Shown here: one piece after another, positions 54,274 to 62,524 of the stretch
How the letters are laid out: every line of letters starts with the position of its first letter
How positions within the stretch are numbered: the first letter of the stretch is position 1
Assembly (NCBI GenBank): GCA_023418575.1
Contig: JAEZZM010000044.1
Location: forward strand, 1 to 64,000
Origin: Actinomycetes bacterium
Lineage (GTDB): Bacteria > Actinomycetota > Coriobacteriia > Coriobacteriales > JAEZZM01
Direction of reading: 5' to 3'
Length of the DNA: 64,000 nt
Position numbers and translations under genes: made by a program
Notes under the pieces: model-generated
Databases searched by the model: none
Seen by the model: only the letters and a program-made list of their open reading frames with translations
What the model was told of the DNA's origin: nothing

Positions 54274-54753
54274 TCACCTACAAAACTTTACAATTAGGTA
54301 GAGCGCTGGTTCTTGCGCTATGCTACACATCATATCACTCAAGCGCTCTAAATAGATAGACAAGGCAGGATTTTGACTCAAGCTATATGCCTCATAAAAG
54401 GCTTGTGACAAATAGCTCGCCTGGCTTCTATCTATCTGAATTTCACCAAAAGTCTGAGCGCCTTTTAGTTTTTGATACGCCTGAGGATAAGGCTCAAGTG
54501 CTGCTAAAAGCTCTTGATATTCCTTGCAGGGCATGCGCAGTATTTCTTTAAAACAATCACAAACCCCAACATGATGCCCCATGGCAAAGGTATAATAGAG
54601 CACCCTCTTGGCGGTATCTGGAACTGCCTCTGCAGAGTCAACTAACTTTGCATGCAGCTCATAAAATACAAAGCAAGCTTCTTGCTCTAGGACCACAGGC
54701 TTAAAATACTCTTGTTTTTCTAAGGCGCTACTATTCCAATCTTTGGCTTGCAT
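54274..54753 (-). CDS. hyfJ: Formate hydrogenlyase maturation protein HycH/HyfJ
   Basis: A 159-aa cytoplasmic protein of the HycH family, needed for assembly of the hydrogenase large subunit in E. coli. The motif RVLYYTFAMGHHVGVCDCFKE is conserved, and a CKEY segment follows. I start it at ATG 54753 with AGGAGA 6 nt upstream; the frame also opens at 54813 but would overlap hyfI. It lies between hyfI and hycI. Confidence 0.88.
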   Translation of the reverse strand: MQAKDWNSSALEKQEYFKPVVLEQEACFVFYELHAKLVDSAEAVPDTAKRVLYYTFAMGHHVGVCDCFKEILRMPCKEYQELLAALEPYPQAYQKLKGAQTFGEIQIDRSQASYLSQAFYEAYSLSQNPALSIYLERLSDMMCSIAQEPALYLIVKFCR

Positions 54754-54788
54754 TAAGATTCTCCTGTTATAGCTACACCGCCACGGCT

Positions 54789-55571
54789 TTAAACTGCCAT
54801 ACCCTGAAGACAAGCTTTTAATTCTGCATAAATTTCTTTTCTTCTTGGGTCACTCAGCTCTTCTATTCTGGTATCTACACGCTGTAAAATTCCAGCCCCT
54901 CGTTTTGTATCCGATAAGGTACGCATAAAATCATCCGCAATTTTATTGCCGTACCTATAGCCCGCCATGTAACGCGCTACGCATTGAAGCTTTACTCTAA
55001 GCTCATAAGGAATGGTGGGATGTAGTAAGAAAGCCTCTTCGCCCTCTTGTTCCTGATAATGATGGGAGTGCTGCTTTTGGTCAAGAAGCCCCAAAGCCAT
55101 AGCAAAACCATAAATTGTTTGAGCAGGTGAAGGTGGGCAGCCTGGTATATATACATCTACTGGAAAGAGCTTATCTGTACCACCCCAGACACAGTAATTA
55201 TCATGAAAAATGCCACCACTGCAGCCACAGGCTCCGTAAGAAACCACAATTTTTGGATCAGGAGCAGCCTCATACGCTCTTAAGGCGGGCATACGCATGG
55301 AGCGCGTAACTGCACCTGTAAAGAGCATGATATCTGCATGGCGTGGGCTTGCCACTACCTTAATTCCAAAGCGCTCGGCATCAAAAACAGGCATGATTGA
55401 AGCAAATATTTCAATTTCACAAGCATTGCAGCCACCACAGTCAACGCGATACACATAAGCTGAACGCTTAATTCTCTTTAAAAGCTGAGCTTTAGCATGG
55501 GCCACGCTTTCATCGAGTAATTCTTTTTCTACTTCAGCCTGAAGCTGGCTGGGAATCAACAAAGCTGACAT
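54789..55571 (-). CDS. hyfI: Hydrogenase-4 small subunit (NuoB-like)
   Basis: A 260-aa protein that carries the proximal 4Fe-4S cluster next to the NiFe site. Cluster ligands lie in [11 protein letters not shown] (C45, C48 and C51 region), YGACGCSGG and [31 protein letters not shown] is typical of the NuoB/HycG family. The start overlaps the hyfH stop by one base. The C-terminal ~80 residues are an extension beyond NuoB, as in HyfI. Confidence 0.95.
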   Translation of the reverse strand: MSALLIPSQLQAEVEKELLDESVAHAKAQLLKRIKRSAYVYRVDCGGCNACEIEIFASIMPVFDAERFGIKVVASPRHADIMLFTGAVTRSMRMPALRAYEAAPDPKIVVSYGACGCSGGIFHDNYCVWGGTDKLFPVDVYIPGCPPSPAQTIYGFAMALGLLDQKQHSHHYQEQEGEEAFLLHPTIPYELRVKLQCVARYMAGYRYGNKIADDFMRTLSDTKRGAGILQRVDTRIEELSDPRRKEIYAELKACLQGMAV

Positions 55572-56128
55572 TATGACTGCACCCTTCTATGAATCTCCAC
55601 CTGACCTGAAATAATGCCGTCTTGCTTACGTTTGCACTCAGGACAAAGATGAAGCAGGTCTTTTGCTGCTTTTTTATCGGCATCTGCCAATAGTTCTAGC
55701 TGTGGATGCATGCTCTCATACAGGCGCTCTACATAATCTATTTGCTTGCGAGGAGCAAAATATTTCCCACAGCATGAGCAAGCTTCTAACTTGAACTCTG
55801 CTGACTCATACAGATCCTCTTTTTTCATAACGGCAAGCTCAAATTCTTGTGTGAGCCAAATAGCACGCGTTGGACACACTTCCTCGCAGCGCCCGCAAAA
55901 AATACAGCGTCCAAAATCTATTTCCCAGCTAATCAAACCATTCACGATATCTGGATGGACCTGAATTGCATTAGGAGGACAAGCTATGGCACAGGCAGCA
56001 CAACAGATGCACTTCTCGGCCACGTACTTGGGCTTGCCCCTGCTGTCTTCAGGGACATCCAAGGGGGCAAAGGGGTAGGCTTTAGTTGCATTGCCAACCT
56101 TAAACATTTCTCTAAAGGTTTTTCTCAT
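55571..56128 (-). CDS. hyfH: Hydrogenase-4 ferredoxin subunit (NuoI-like)
   Basis: A 185-aa protein with two 4Fe-4S motifs: [16 protein letters not shown] and [18 protein letters not shown]-terminal zinc-ribbon-like pair (CSCCGKYF and LCPECKRKQ) follows, as in HycF/HyfH. I start at ATG 56128, which has AGGTGG 5 nt upstream; a GTG at 56137 is also in frame. It carries electrons to or from HyfI. Confidence 0.94.
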   Translation of the reverse strand: MRKTFREMFKVGNATKAYPFAPLDVPEDSRGKPKYVAEKCICCAACAIACPPNAIQVHPDIVNGLISWEIDFGRCIFCGRCEEVCPTRAIWLTQEFELAVMKKEDLYESAEFKLEACSCCGKYFAPRKQIDYVERLYESMHPQLELLADADKKAAKDLLHLCPECKRKQDGIISGQVEIHRRVQS

Positions 56129-56137
56129 ATAAACCAC

Positions 56138-57871
56138 CTACCACTTCAAGGGTGAATGACGGCGATCAAGACAGTACTGCTCAAGCTCGGCAAAATTGGT
56201 GTCTGCCCGCTTTTTTGTATTCACATCTATAACAGTCACACGATCAGTGCATGAATAGCAAGGGTCTATTGAACCTACAATAAGTGGAGCATCTGAGACC
56301 ATATTTCCTCTGAGCATATAACGCAGTACAGGCCAATTTGAATAAGTTGCTGCCTTGCATCTCCATCGATACAACTTTTGATTATCTCCCAACATTGACC
56401 AGTGCATATCTTCGCCACGAGGAGCTTCTGTAACTCCTAGAGCAAAGCGGTGGGGCTGATATTCAAAGTTCTCGTCCAAAATAGGGCCACCGGGGGCTTT
56501 ATATAAAAGATCCTCAATAATATCAATTGACTGATAAAATTCTGCAAAGCGCACAAGGGTTCTAGATAAAACATCACAGCCCTCTTGAACTTGAGCCTCA
56601 AGCTTAAGATCCTTATAAGCAGCAAAAGGATGATTAGCACGTACATCACGCGCAAAACCCGAGCCTCTAACCAAAGGTCCAACGGGAGAAAAGTCGCGTG
56701 CTACCTTGGGATGTAAGAAGCCTATGCCTTTAGTGCGACCTTCAACATTAGCTGTGGACATCAGCTCTTCTTCAAGTCGTTTTACCTCTTCTTTAAGTTC
56801 TGCCAAGATGCTAAAAATTGAGGCTTTTTGTTCTGCGAGAATATCTCTGCGCACGCCACCAATAAGATTTAAGCCATAGGTCTTGCGTGAACCAGTTAAG
56901 ATCTCTGCAAGCTCCATGGACTTTTCTCTGGTTCTAAAAAAGTGATTAAAGCCTGTATCAAAACCACAAAAATGGCAAACCAAACCAAGGTTTAAAAGAT
57001 GCGAATGAAGGCGCTCCGTCTCTAGTAAGATACTGCGTATATACTGAGCTCTATCAGGAACTTTCATTCCCAAAGCTTTTTCTACGGTCTCTGCATAAGC
57101 AGTAGAGTGAGCATAACCGCAAATACCACAGATGCGATCTGTCAAGAAGGTTACCTGATTATAATCAAGGCGAGACTCCGCTACCTTTTCCATGCCTCTG
57201 TGCACATAAAACATACGATAATCAGCATCTATGATGCGCTCACCCTCTGTAAAGAGCCTAAAATGCCCGGGTTCATCGGAAGTAATATGTAAAGGGCCCA
57301 CCGGTACTACTGTAGTCTCTTTGCCTTGATCATTTTTGATAAAAACATAATCTTCTTCATCTTTAGTAGGGGCAGGCCTATGGCGATAATCCATGGCGTC
57401 CTTGCGCAGTGGGTAGAGCTCTTCAGGCCAGTCATCAGGCAAAACCAGACGACGCTCATCAGGTAGTCCTTCAGGTCTTAGACCATACATATCTCTAAGC
57501 TCACGTTCGCCCCAAACACAGGCTGGCACCAAAGGTGTTACCGAAGGAAAGCTTAGTTCAACAGGGTCTACCAATGCCCTTACTACCAGATAACAAGGGT
57601 CTTCACCCTCCATTGATAGGACATACATAACAGCATAAAAGCCATTGAGCGGTCGCTCATCATTTCCAACCACCACTGAGAGCCAGCCGTAGCGCTCATA
57701 ATATAAATATTCAACTACCTTTGGCAGATACTCTTTTTTAACGCTAAGGGTAAGCTGATCTTCAGCCTGCCATTCAACACCTATAAGTGCGGCCTCAAAG
57801 TGCTCTCGCACTGCTCTTACATGGGATTCACCCTTGCGCATCCCAATCTTTGTCTCTTGTCTTGTATTCAT
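56138..57871 (-). CDS. hyfG: Hydrogenase-4 large subunit (NuoC-NuoD fusion)
   Basis: A 577-aa catalytic subunit. Residues ~20-165 are a NuoC-like domain with VWGERELRDMYG. The rest is a NuoD-like NiFe subunit. Ni-Fe ligands are C248 and C251 in DRICGICGYAHS, and C538 and C541 in DPCYSCTDR. A 36-residue tail follows C541 for removal by HycI. All four positions are Cys, not Sec. It belongs to the group 4 membrane-bound hydrogenases that evolve H2. GAGAGGG lies 5 nt before the ATG. Confidence 0.97.
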   Translation of the reverse strand: MNTRQETKIGMRKGESHVRAVREHFEAALIGVEWQAEDQLTLSVKKEYLPKVVEYLYYERYGWLSVVVGNDERPLNGFYAVMYVLSMEGEDPCYLVVRALVDPVELSFPSVTPLVPACVWGERELRDMYGLRPEGLPDERRLVLPDDWPEELYPLRKDAMDYRHRPAPTKDEEDYVFIKNDQGKETTVVPVGPLHITSDEPGHFRLFTEGERIIDADYRMFYVHRGMEKVAESRLDYNQVTFLTDRICGICGYAHSTAYAETVEKALGMKVPDRAQYIRSILLETERLHSHLLNLGLVCHFCGFDTGFNHFFRTREKSMELAEILTGSRKTYGLNLIGGVRRDILAEQKASIFSILAELKEEVKRLEEELMSTANVEGRTKGIGFLHPKVARDFSPVGPLVRGSGFARDVRANHPFAAYKDLKLEAQVQEGCDVLSRTLVRFAEFYQSIDIIEDLLYKAPGGPILDENFEYQPHRFALGVTEAPRGEDMHWSMLGDNQKLYRWRCKAATYSNWPVLRYMLRGNMVSDAPLIVGSIDPCYSCTDRVTVIDVNTKKRADTNFAELEQYCLDRRHSPLKW

Positions 57872-57883
57872 CGTTACCCTCTC

Positions 57884-59440
57884 TTACTGCACCGGGAGTT
57901 TGGACTTGAGCTCTAGCCTGATGCCGTGTGATACTTCTGGGAACTGGCTTTGTTCTATACCAAAGATGCTTGCTCCCTCTTCAAGAGCAGAGATCACAGG
58001 TTTTGGCTGCATAACACCCAGATACACTATAAGGATGAGCAATATAAGCTCTGGGACAAGCATAAGAGCAGGTAGTTCTTTTTTCTTTAAATGATCTGGA
58101 GCTTTTTTAAATAGCACGGAATTGATAGTCATAGCTATAGCAGCTAAAACTATGCTGAGTGCCAGTGCCACAATGATAACAAGCACTATAAGAGAGCCTT
58201 GAGCTCCAGCAACAAACATAGCCAGCTCTGACCAGAACAAAGCAAAGGGCGGAAAACCTGCAAGCGCTAAAAATCCAAACATACAAAGCGTTGCGCTCAG
58301 TGGTGCAAGCTGCAAAAATCCCGAAATCTTAGTGAGATCTCTGGTCTGGTATTTCATGAGAATATTGCCGCTCAAACAAAACATAAGTGCCTTTGTAAGC
58401 GCATGCGCCACACAATGAAAGAGAGCCGCAAAAATACCAATAGGACCGCCAAATCCCAAGCACAGCGCAATAAGTCCCACGTTTTCAGTTGAGGAATAGG
58501 CAAGCTTGCGCTTTAAATCCTTTTGCGCAAAGAAGAAGTAAGCAGCGATAATTACGGACAATGCGCCCAAGATCATCATCACTAAGCAAGGAAAACTTGC
58601 TCCTAAGCATGCATTTGCCAGAATGTAAAAACGCATAATTACCAAGAATGCGCACTTAAGCAATACTGCAGAAAGCAAGGCAGAAATTGGGCTGGGAGCC
58701 TCTGCATGAGCGTCTGGGAGCCAGGTATGCATGGGGAAAAGCCCCGCCTTGGTACCAAAGCCTATGGCGATAAATACAAAGGCTATCTGCATAAGTTTGG
58801 GATCAAAGGCTGCAGCCTGAGGGAGCAGACTTGTCCAAAATGCTGCCTGATGCGTGTTCGATAAAACAGAAACTCCATCTGCATAGAGCAAAACTGTTCC
58901 ATAAAGACCAAAGGCTAGTCCGCAGGTACATATAATGATATATTTCCAGGCTGCCTCTAAGGATGCCCCCTTCTTATATAAGCCAACTAAGAAGACCGTA
59001 CCCAAGGTTGTTGCCTCAACTGCCACCCACATCATGATGATGTTATTGGATAAGCAAGCCAAGAGCATGGTAAAGACAAAAAGCTGAAAGAAACTGTAAT
59101 ACTGTTTTATCTGCCCTTGTTCAATCTTTCCCTCTCCATACTCATGTTTTAGATACGGAAGAGAGACTATGCCGGTAATAGCCGATATCAAACACACCAG
59201 CGCTACAAAAATTGCTGATAAAGAATCAAGCATGAGCCATGAGTCCAAAGCAAATATACTTTGAGAGCTCTTATAAAACTCAAGTAACAGATAGCAACAA
59301 AGCCCTAGACTTCCTGCTAAAGAGGCAAGGTGCACTCCTGCTGAGAGGCTTTGACTCAAGCTCTTTGGAAGGCAGGCTATGATTAAACATGCGCATAAAG
59401 GACATGCAAGCAAAAGTAGCAATAAACTTGAAGTATCCAT
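57884..59440 (-). CDS. hyfF: Hydrogenase-4 membrane subunit F (NuoM/antiporter-like)
   Basis: A 518-aa protein with about 14 membrane segments of the NuoL/M/N antiporter family. It has WVAVEATTLGTVFLVGLY, with the key Glu, KAGLFPMHTWLPDAHAEAPSP, KCAFLVIMRFYILA and RKLAYSSTENVGLIALCLG. These residues line the ion channel in complex I. It lies between hyfE and hyfG with 3- and 12-nt gaps. Confidence 0.94.
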   Translation of the reverse strand: MDTSSLLLLLLACPLCACLIIACLPKSLSQSLSAGVHLASLAGSLGLCCYLLLEFYKSSQSIFALDSWLMLDSLSAIFVALVCLISAITGIVSLPYLKHEYGEGKIEQGQIKQYYSFFQLFVFTMLLACLSNNIIMMWVAVEATTLGTVFLVGLYKKGASLEAAWKYIIICTCGLAFGLYGTVLLYADGVSVLSNTHQAAFWTSLLPQAAAFDPKLMQIAFVFIAIGFGTKAGLFPMHTWLPDAHAEAPSPISALLSAVLLKCAFLVIMRFYILANACLGASFPCLVMMILGALSVIIAAYFFFAQKDLKRKLAYSSTENVGLIALCLGFGGPIGIFAALFHCVAHALTKALMFCLSGNILMKYQTRDLTKISGFLQLAPLSATLCMFGFLALAGFPPFALFWSELAMFVAGAQGSLIVLVIIVALALSIVLAAIAMTINSVLFKKAPDHLKKKELPALMLVPELILLILIVYLGVMQPKPVISALEEGASIFGIEQSQFPEVSHGIRLELKSKLPVQ

Positions 59441-59443
59441 ACC

Positions 59444-60097
59444 TTAGCCTTTCAATTCCATTAAGTCATTGGCATCTAAACTTTCCTTGGTTCGATAAAT
59501 ACGCCAAGCGACCAAGGCCATGATTAAAACTGCAAAGATAGCATCTGTAGCAACACCAATTTCAACTAATTCTGGAGCTGCAGGCGCTAATAAGGCCAAG
59601 GTTAAATGTGAACCATTTTCCATCAAACAATAACCAAGGATTTGCTTGAAAATGTTTCTTTGGGTAATGATGCAGCTTAGGCCTATAAAGAAATGTCCTA
59701 AGGAAATGGCAAGAGCGGGGTACACTTCCAAAGCAGTAGGAAGCTTAATGCTCTTCACCAAGATAAAGCAGACGATAAGCTCAAGCGCCGTCAAAACTAT
59801 GGATCTAAGAGGAGTAAGCTTAGACTCATAATTCAACTCTGGTGAGCCCATCTTCTTAAATATCACAAGCAGCATTGCAGGAACCAGGAGCACCTTTGTT
59901 ATGAAGGCCGTACAAGACCAAAGGTAGAGCTCTTTTGACCCCATTACATAGGCTAGTGCGATAAATAAGGCCACCAAAATAAGAGATTGAAGTGCATAAA
60001 GCTTAGCTGCCTTAACTATGGTTTTTGATAAGACAACCAAAAGTGAACTTATCACTAGGAGCGCAGCTAAAAGATTAATAAATGAAATACCAGTCAT
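59444..60097 (-). CDS. hyfE: Hydrogenase-4 membrane subunit E
   Basis: A 217-aa protein with about six membrane segments, NuoK-related in its middle (LGHFFIGLSCIITQRN, then QILGYCLMENG), as in HyfE. AAGGAG precedes the ATG at 60097. The C-terminal tail is polar and acidic. Confidence 0.93.
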   Translation of the reverse strand: MTGISFINLLAALLVISSLLVVLSKTIVKAAKLYALQSLILVALFIALAYVMGSKELYLWSCTAFITKVLLVPAMLLVIFKKMGSPELNYESKLTPLRSIVLTALELIVCFILVKSIKLPTALEVYPALAISLGHFFIGLSCIITQRNIFKQILGYCLMENGSHLTLALLAPAAPELVEIGVATDAIFAVLIMALVAWRIYRTKESLDANDLMELKG

Positions 60098-60107
60098 AAT
60101 ACGCTCC

Positions 60108-61568
60108 TTAGGCCAACCATATAGATGCTATAGCACTTGACGCTACAGCCATGATCCCTAATACAACAAATACAATCTTCATACTTGTAGGCACGGGGCT
60201 TGCCGAGGCCACCAAATCATTGGTTTCTCCTAAGACACTGCGGTTAATCCAAAGTAAAAACCATGCAAAACAAGCAACTGTTTCTGCCGCCAGCAGGCAC
60301 ATAAGCACAAATAAAGCCAAAGAATCATAGGCAAGTGAAAAACCTCCCTGGAATATAAGGAATTTTGAGAAAAATCCTGAGAAAGGAGGAACACCCGCTA
60401 CAGCTAGCGCAGCAATAATAAAGGCAAGACCAACTAAAGGCTGTTTTTTAATCAAGCCCTTGATCTTACTTAAGTTACGCGTTCCCATGGTATAGGAGAG
60501 GCAGCCGGCCACCAGGAAAAAGAGCGTTTTAGCAAAAGCATGATTAAAGATATGTGAAACGCCACCTTCATATGCGGCCTGAGAGCCCAGCATGGCAATT
60601 GAAAGCGCCAAGAATATATAACTTAGCTGAGAGATAGTTGAAAAGGCTAGGAGTCGTTTCATATCTGTTTGAGGTAGATATTCAATAAATGAGAATATAA
60701 GCGTAAGCATAGCTCCCACTATACCTACCCAGGCCACTACTGGATCTACCGTCCCTGCGCACAAAACTGCACGCGCCAACACTGCAACTCCCACTTTTAC
60801 CATGGAGCCACCATGTAAATATGCAGAAACAGGAGTTGGTGCAGCCATAGCAGAAGGCAGCCACATATACAAAGGAAGTTGAGCAGACTTACCCCAGGCT
60901 GCAAACATAATGCAAAGCATTACTATACTTTTTTCTGTAGCTCCAAGCTTTGAAAGATCTGCAAGATCTAAGCTACCCAGGTTACAAAACATAAGCGCAG
61001 TAGCAACAAACATACCAAGGCTGGCAATATGGGTAAGCACTAAGGCTTTATTAGCTGCTTTTTGGGACTGCTCTGTTTCATAATATCCAATTAAGGCCCA
61101 AGAACACGCACCGGTAATCTCAAAAAATACAAGCTGAGTAACTATAGTTGAAGCATAAGCTAAACCAGCCATAGCTCCAATAAAGCTTAAAAGCAGAGCA
61201 TAAAAACGTCTGCGAGCAATGTCAGCATGTTCACGATTAGCTTCACTTAAATATGAGACAGAGTAGACTAATACCAAAAGTCCAATACCTACAAAGGCAG
61301 GAGCCAAGAGGGTTGAAAGCTTGTCAAAAATGAGTCCTATAAGGCTCATATCTCCATAAGCAATAAGGCTATAGCTTGTACTAAGTTTTCCATTAAACCA
61401 AAAACCCGATGAAACTAGGATACAAAACAGCAAACTTAAAGCTGCAGCACCAATAGAGACAGGCTGAGCAGCCCTGCGTGGAAGTACAACTATAAGCAAG
61501 GCTCCCAAAAATGGAACAACTATAGCCGCTAGAGCTAGGATAGGCATGAGATCTATCAAATTATTCAT
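60108..61568 (-). CDS. hyfD: Hydrogenase-4 membrane subunit D (antiporter-like)
   Basis: A 486-aa protein of the NuoL/M/N family with about 14 membrane segments. It has FFEITGACSWALIGYYETE, GKSAQLPLYMWLPSAMAAPT, HGGSMVKVGVAVLARA, KRLLAFSTISQLSYI and HIFNHAFAKTLFFLVAG. It is one of three antiporter-like subunits in this operon (HyfB, HyfD, HyfF), the arrangement that sets hydrogenase-4 apart from the smaller hydrogenase-3. Confidence 0.94.
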   Translation of the reverse strand: MNNLIDLMPILALAAIVVPFLGALLIVVLPRRAAQPVSIGAAALSLLFCILVSSGFWFNGKLSTSYSLIAYGDMSLIGLIFDKLSTLLAPAFVGIGLLVLVYSVSYLSEANREHADIARRRFYALLLSFIGAMAGLAYASTIVTQLVFFEITGACSWALIGYYETEQSQKAANKALVLTHIASLGMFVATALMFCNLGSLDLADLSKLGATEKSIVMLCIMFAAWGKSAQLPLYMWLPSAMAAPTPVSAYLHGGSMVKVGVAVLARAVLCAGTVDPVVAWVGIVGAMLTLIFSFIEYLPQTDMKRLLAFSTISQLSYIFLALSIAMLGSQAAYEGGVSHIFNHAFAKTLFFLVAGCLSYTMGTRNLSKIKGLIKKQPLVGLAFIIAALAVAGVPPFSGFFSKFLIFQGGFSLAYDSLALFVLMCLLAAETVACFAWFLLWINRSVLGETNDLVASASPVPTSMKIVFVVLGIMAVASSAIASIWLA

Positions 61569-61580
61569 ATGCTCCCACCT

Positions 61581-62513
61581 CTACATTCCAACTAAATAGA
61601 AAATGAAGGCCAGAGCGGCAACTCCAACCGAAATCCAGCTTTGATGAGAGATGTAGCGGTATCTCACGCGGGCAACTGAATTTTCTATAAAAGAGACCAA
61701 AACAAAGATCAACAAGATTTTTATAAGTAAGATCAGCATTCCAACTATAAAGCTCAATATGCCAGGAGTCTCTGGACTGCCAAAGGGCAGCACTAAACTT
61801 ATGAAAAGAGATATCATAAGCACTTGTTTTAAACCAAGAGAAGATTTAAGCATAGCCAAAGATGGTCCTGAGTATTCAGTTAAAGGCCCCTCTTGAAGCT
61901 CTTGCTCTGCTTCAGCAAGGTCATAAGGAAGCTTTCCTAATTCTACATATACGCAAAAGGCAAAAGCTAAAACTGCTAGCAGATAGGCCACCGGCAAAGC
62001 AATATTCCCACTAAGACTCATGGCGCTGATATGCATCAAGGAGGTTGAGCCAGCCAAAAGGCTTAAAACTACCAAAGAGAGCATAAGAGCAGGTTCAACT
62101 AGACTAGCAACTAGAAGCTCTCGCACGCCTCCCAGACCTGCAAATGAACTTGCAGAATCGAGTGAGGCTACGCAAAAGATAAAGCGTGGAACTGCTAAAA
62201 GGTAGATGAAGGTAATAAGCTCAGCTAAAAAGGGAAGCGGGCTTATTGATCCAATTAAGGGTAAGATCATTGCAGCTACAAAATATGAAGCTAAAAAGAC
62301 TACCGGCATTGATCTAAAAACAAATCCTGCCTCTTTTGGCCAGACATCCTGGCGTGAAAAGAGCTTGAAAAAGTCCCTATAGTCCTGCAAGACAGATGGA
62401 CCTTTGCGTGTATGAATTTTGGCCCTCAGCTTTCGTGAAAGTCCCGTAAATAAGGGGGCAACTAAGAGCAAAATCAGTGCCTGAGCTGCGGCATAAATTA
62501 TATTAGTCAACAT
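61581..62513 (-). CDS. hyfC: Hydrogenase-4 membrane subunit C (NuoH-like)
   Basis: A 310-aa protein with about eight membrane segments that joins the membrane arm to the hydrophilic arm. It has GLSRKLRAKIHTRKGPSVLQ and YRDFFKLFSRQDVWPKEAG near the start, RELLVASLVEPALML, LPYDLAEAEQELQEGPLTEY and NSVARVRYR near the end, all typical of NuoH/HycD. AAGGGGG lies before the ATG at 62513. Confidence 0.95.
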   Translation of the reverse strand: MLTNIIYAAAQALILLLVAPLFTGLSRKLRAKIHTRKGPSVLQDYRDFFKLFSRQDVWPKEAGFVFRSMPVVFLASYFVAAMILPLIGSISPLPFLAELITFIYLLAVPRFIFCVASLDSASSFAGLGGVRELLVASLVEPALMLSLVVLSLLAGSTSLMHISAMSLSGNIALPVAYLLAVLAFAFCVYVELGKLPYDLAEAEQELQEGPLTEYSGPSLAMLKSSLGLKQVLMISLFISLVLPFGSPETPGILSFIVGMLILLIKILLIFVLVSFIENSVARVRYRYISHQSWISVGVAALAFIFYLVGM

Positions 62514-62524
62514 ACTAAACCCCC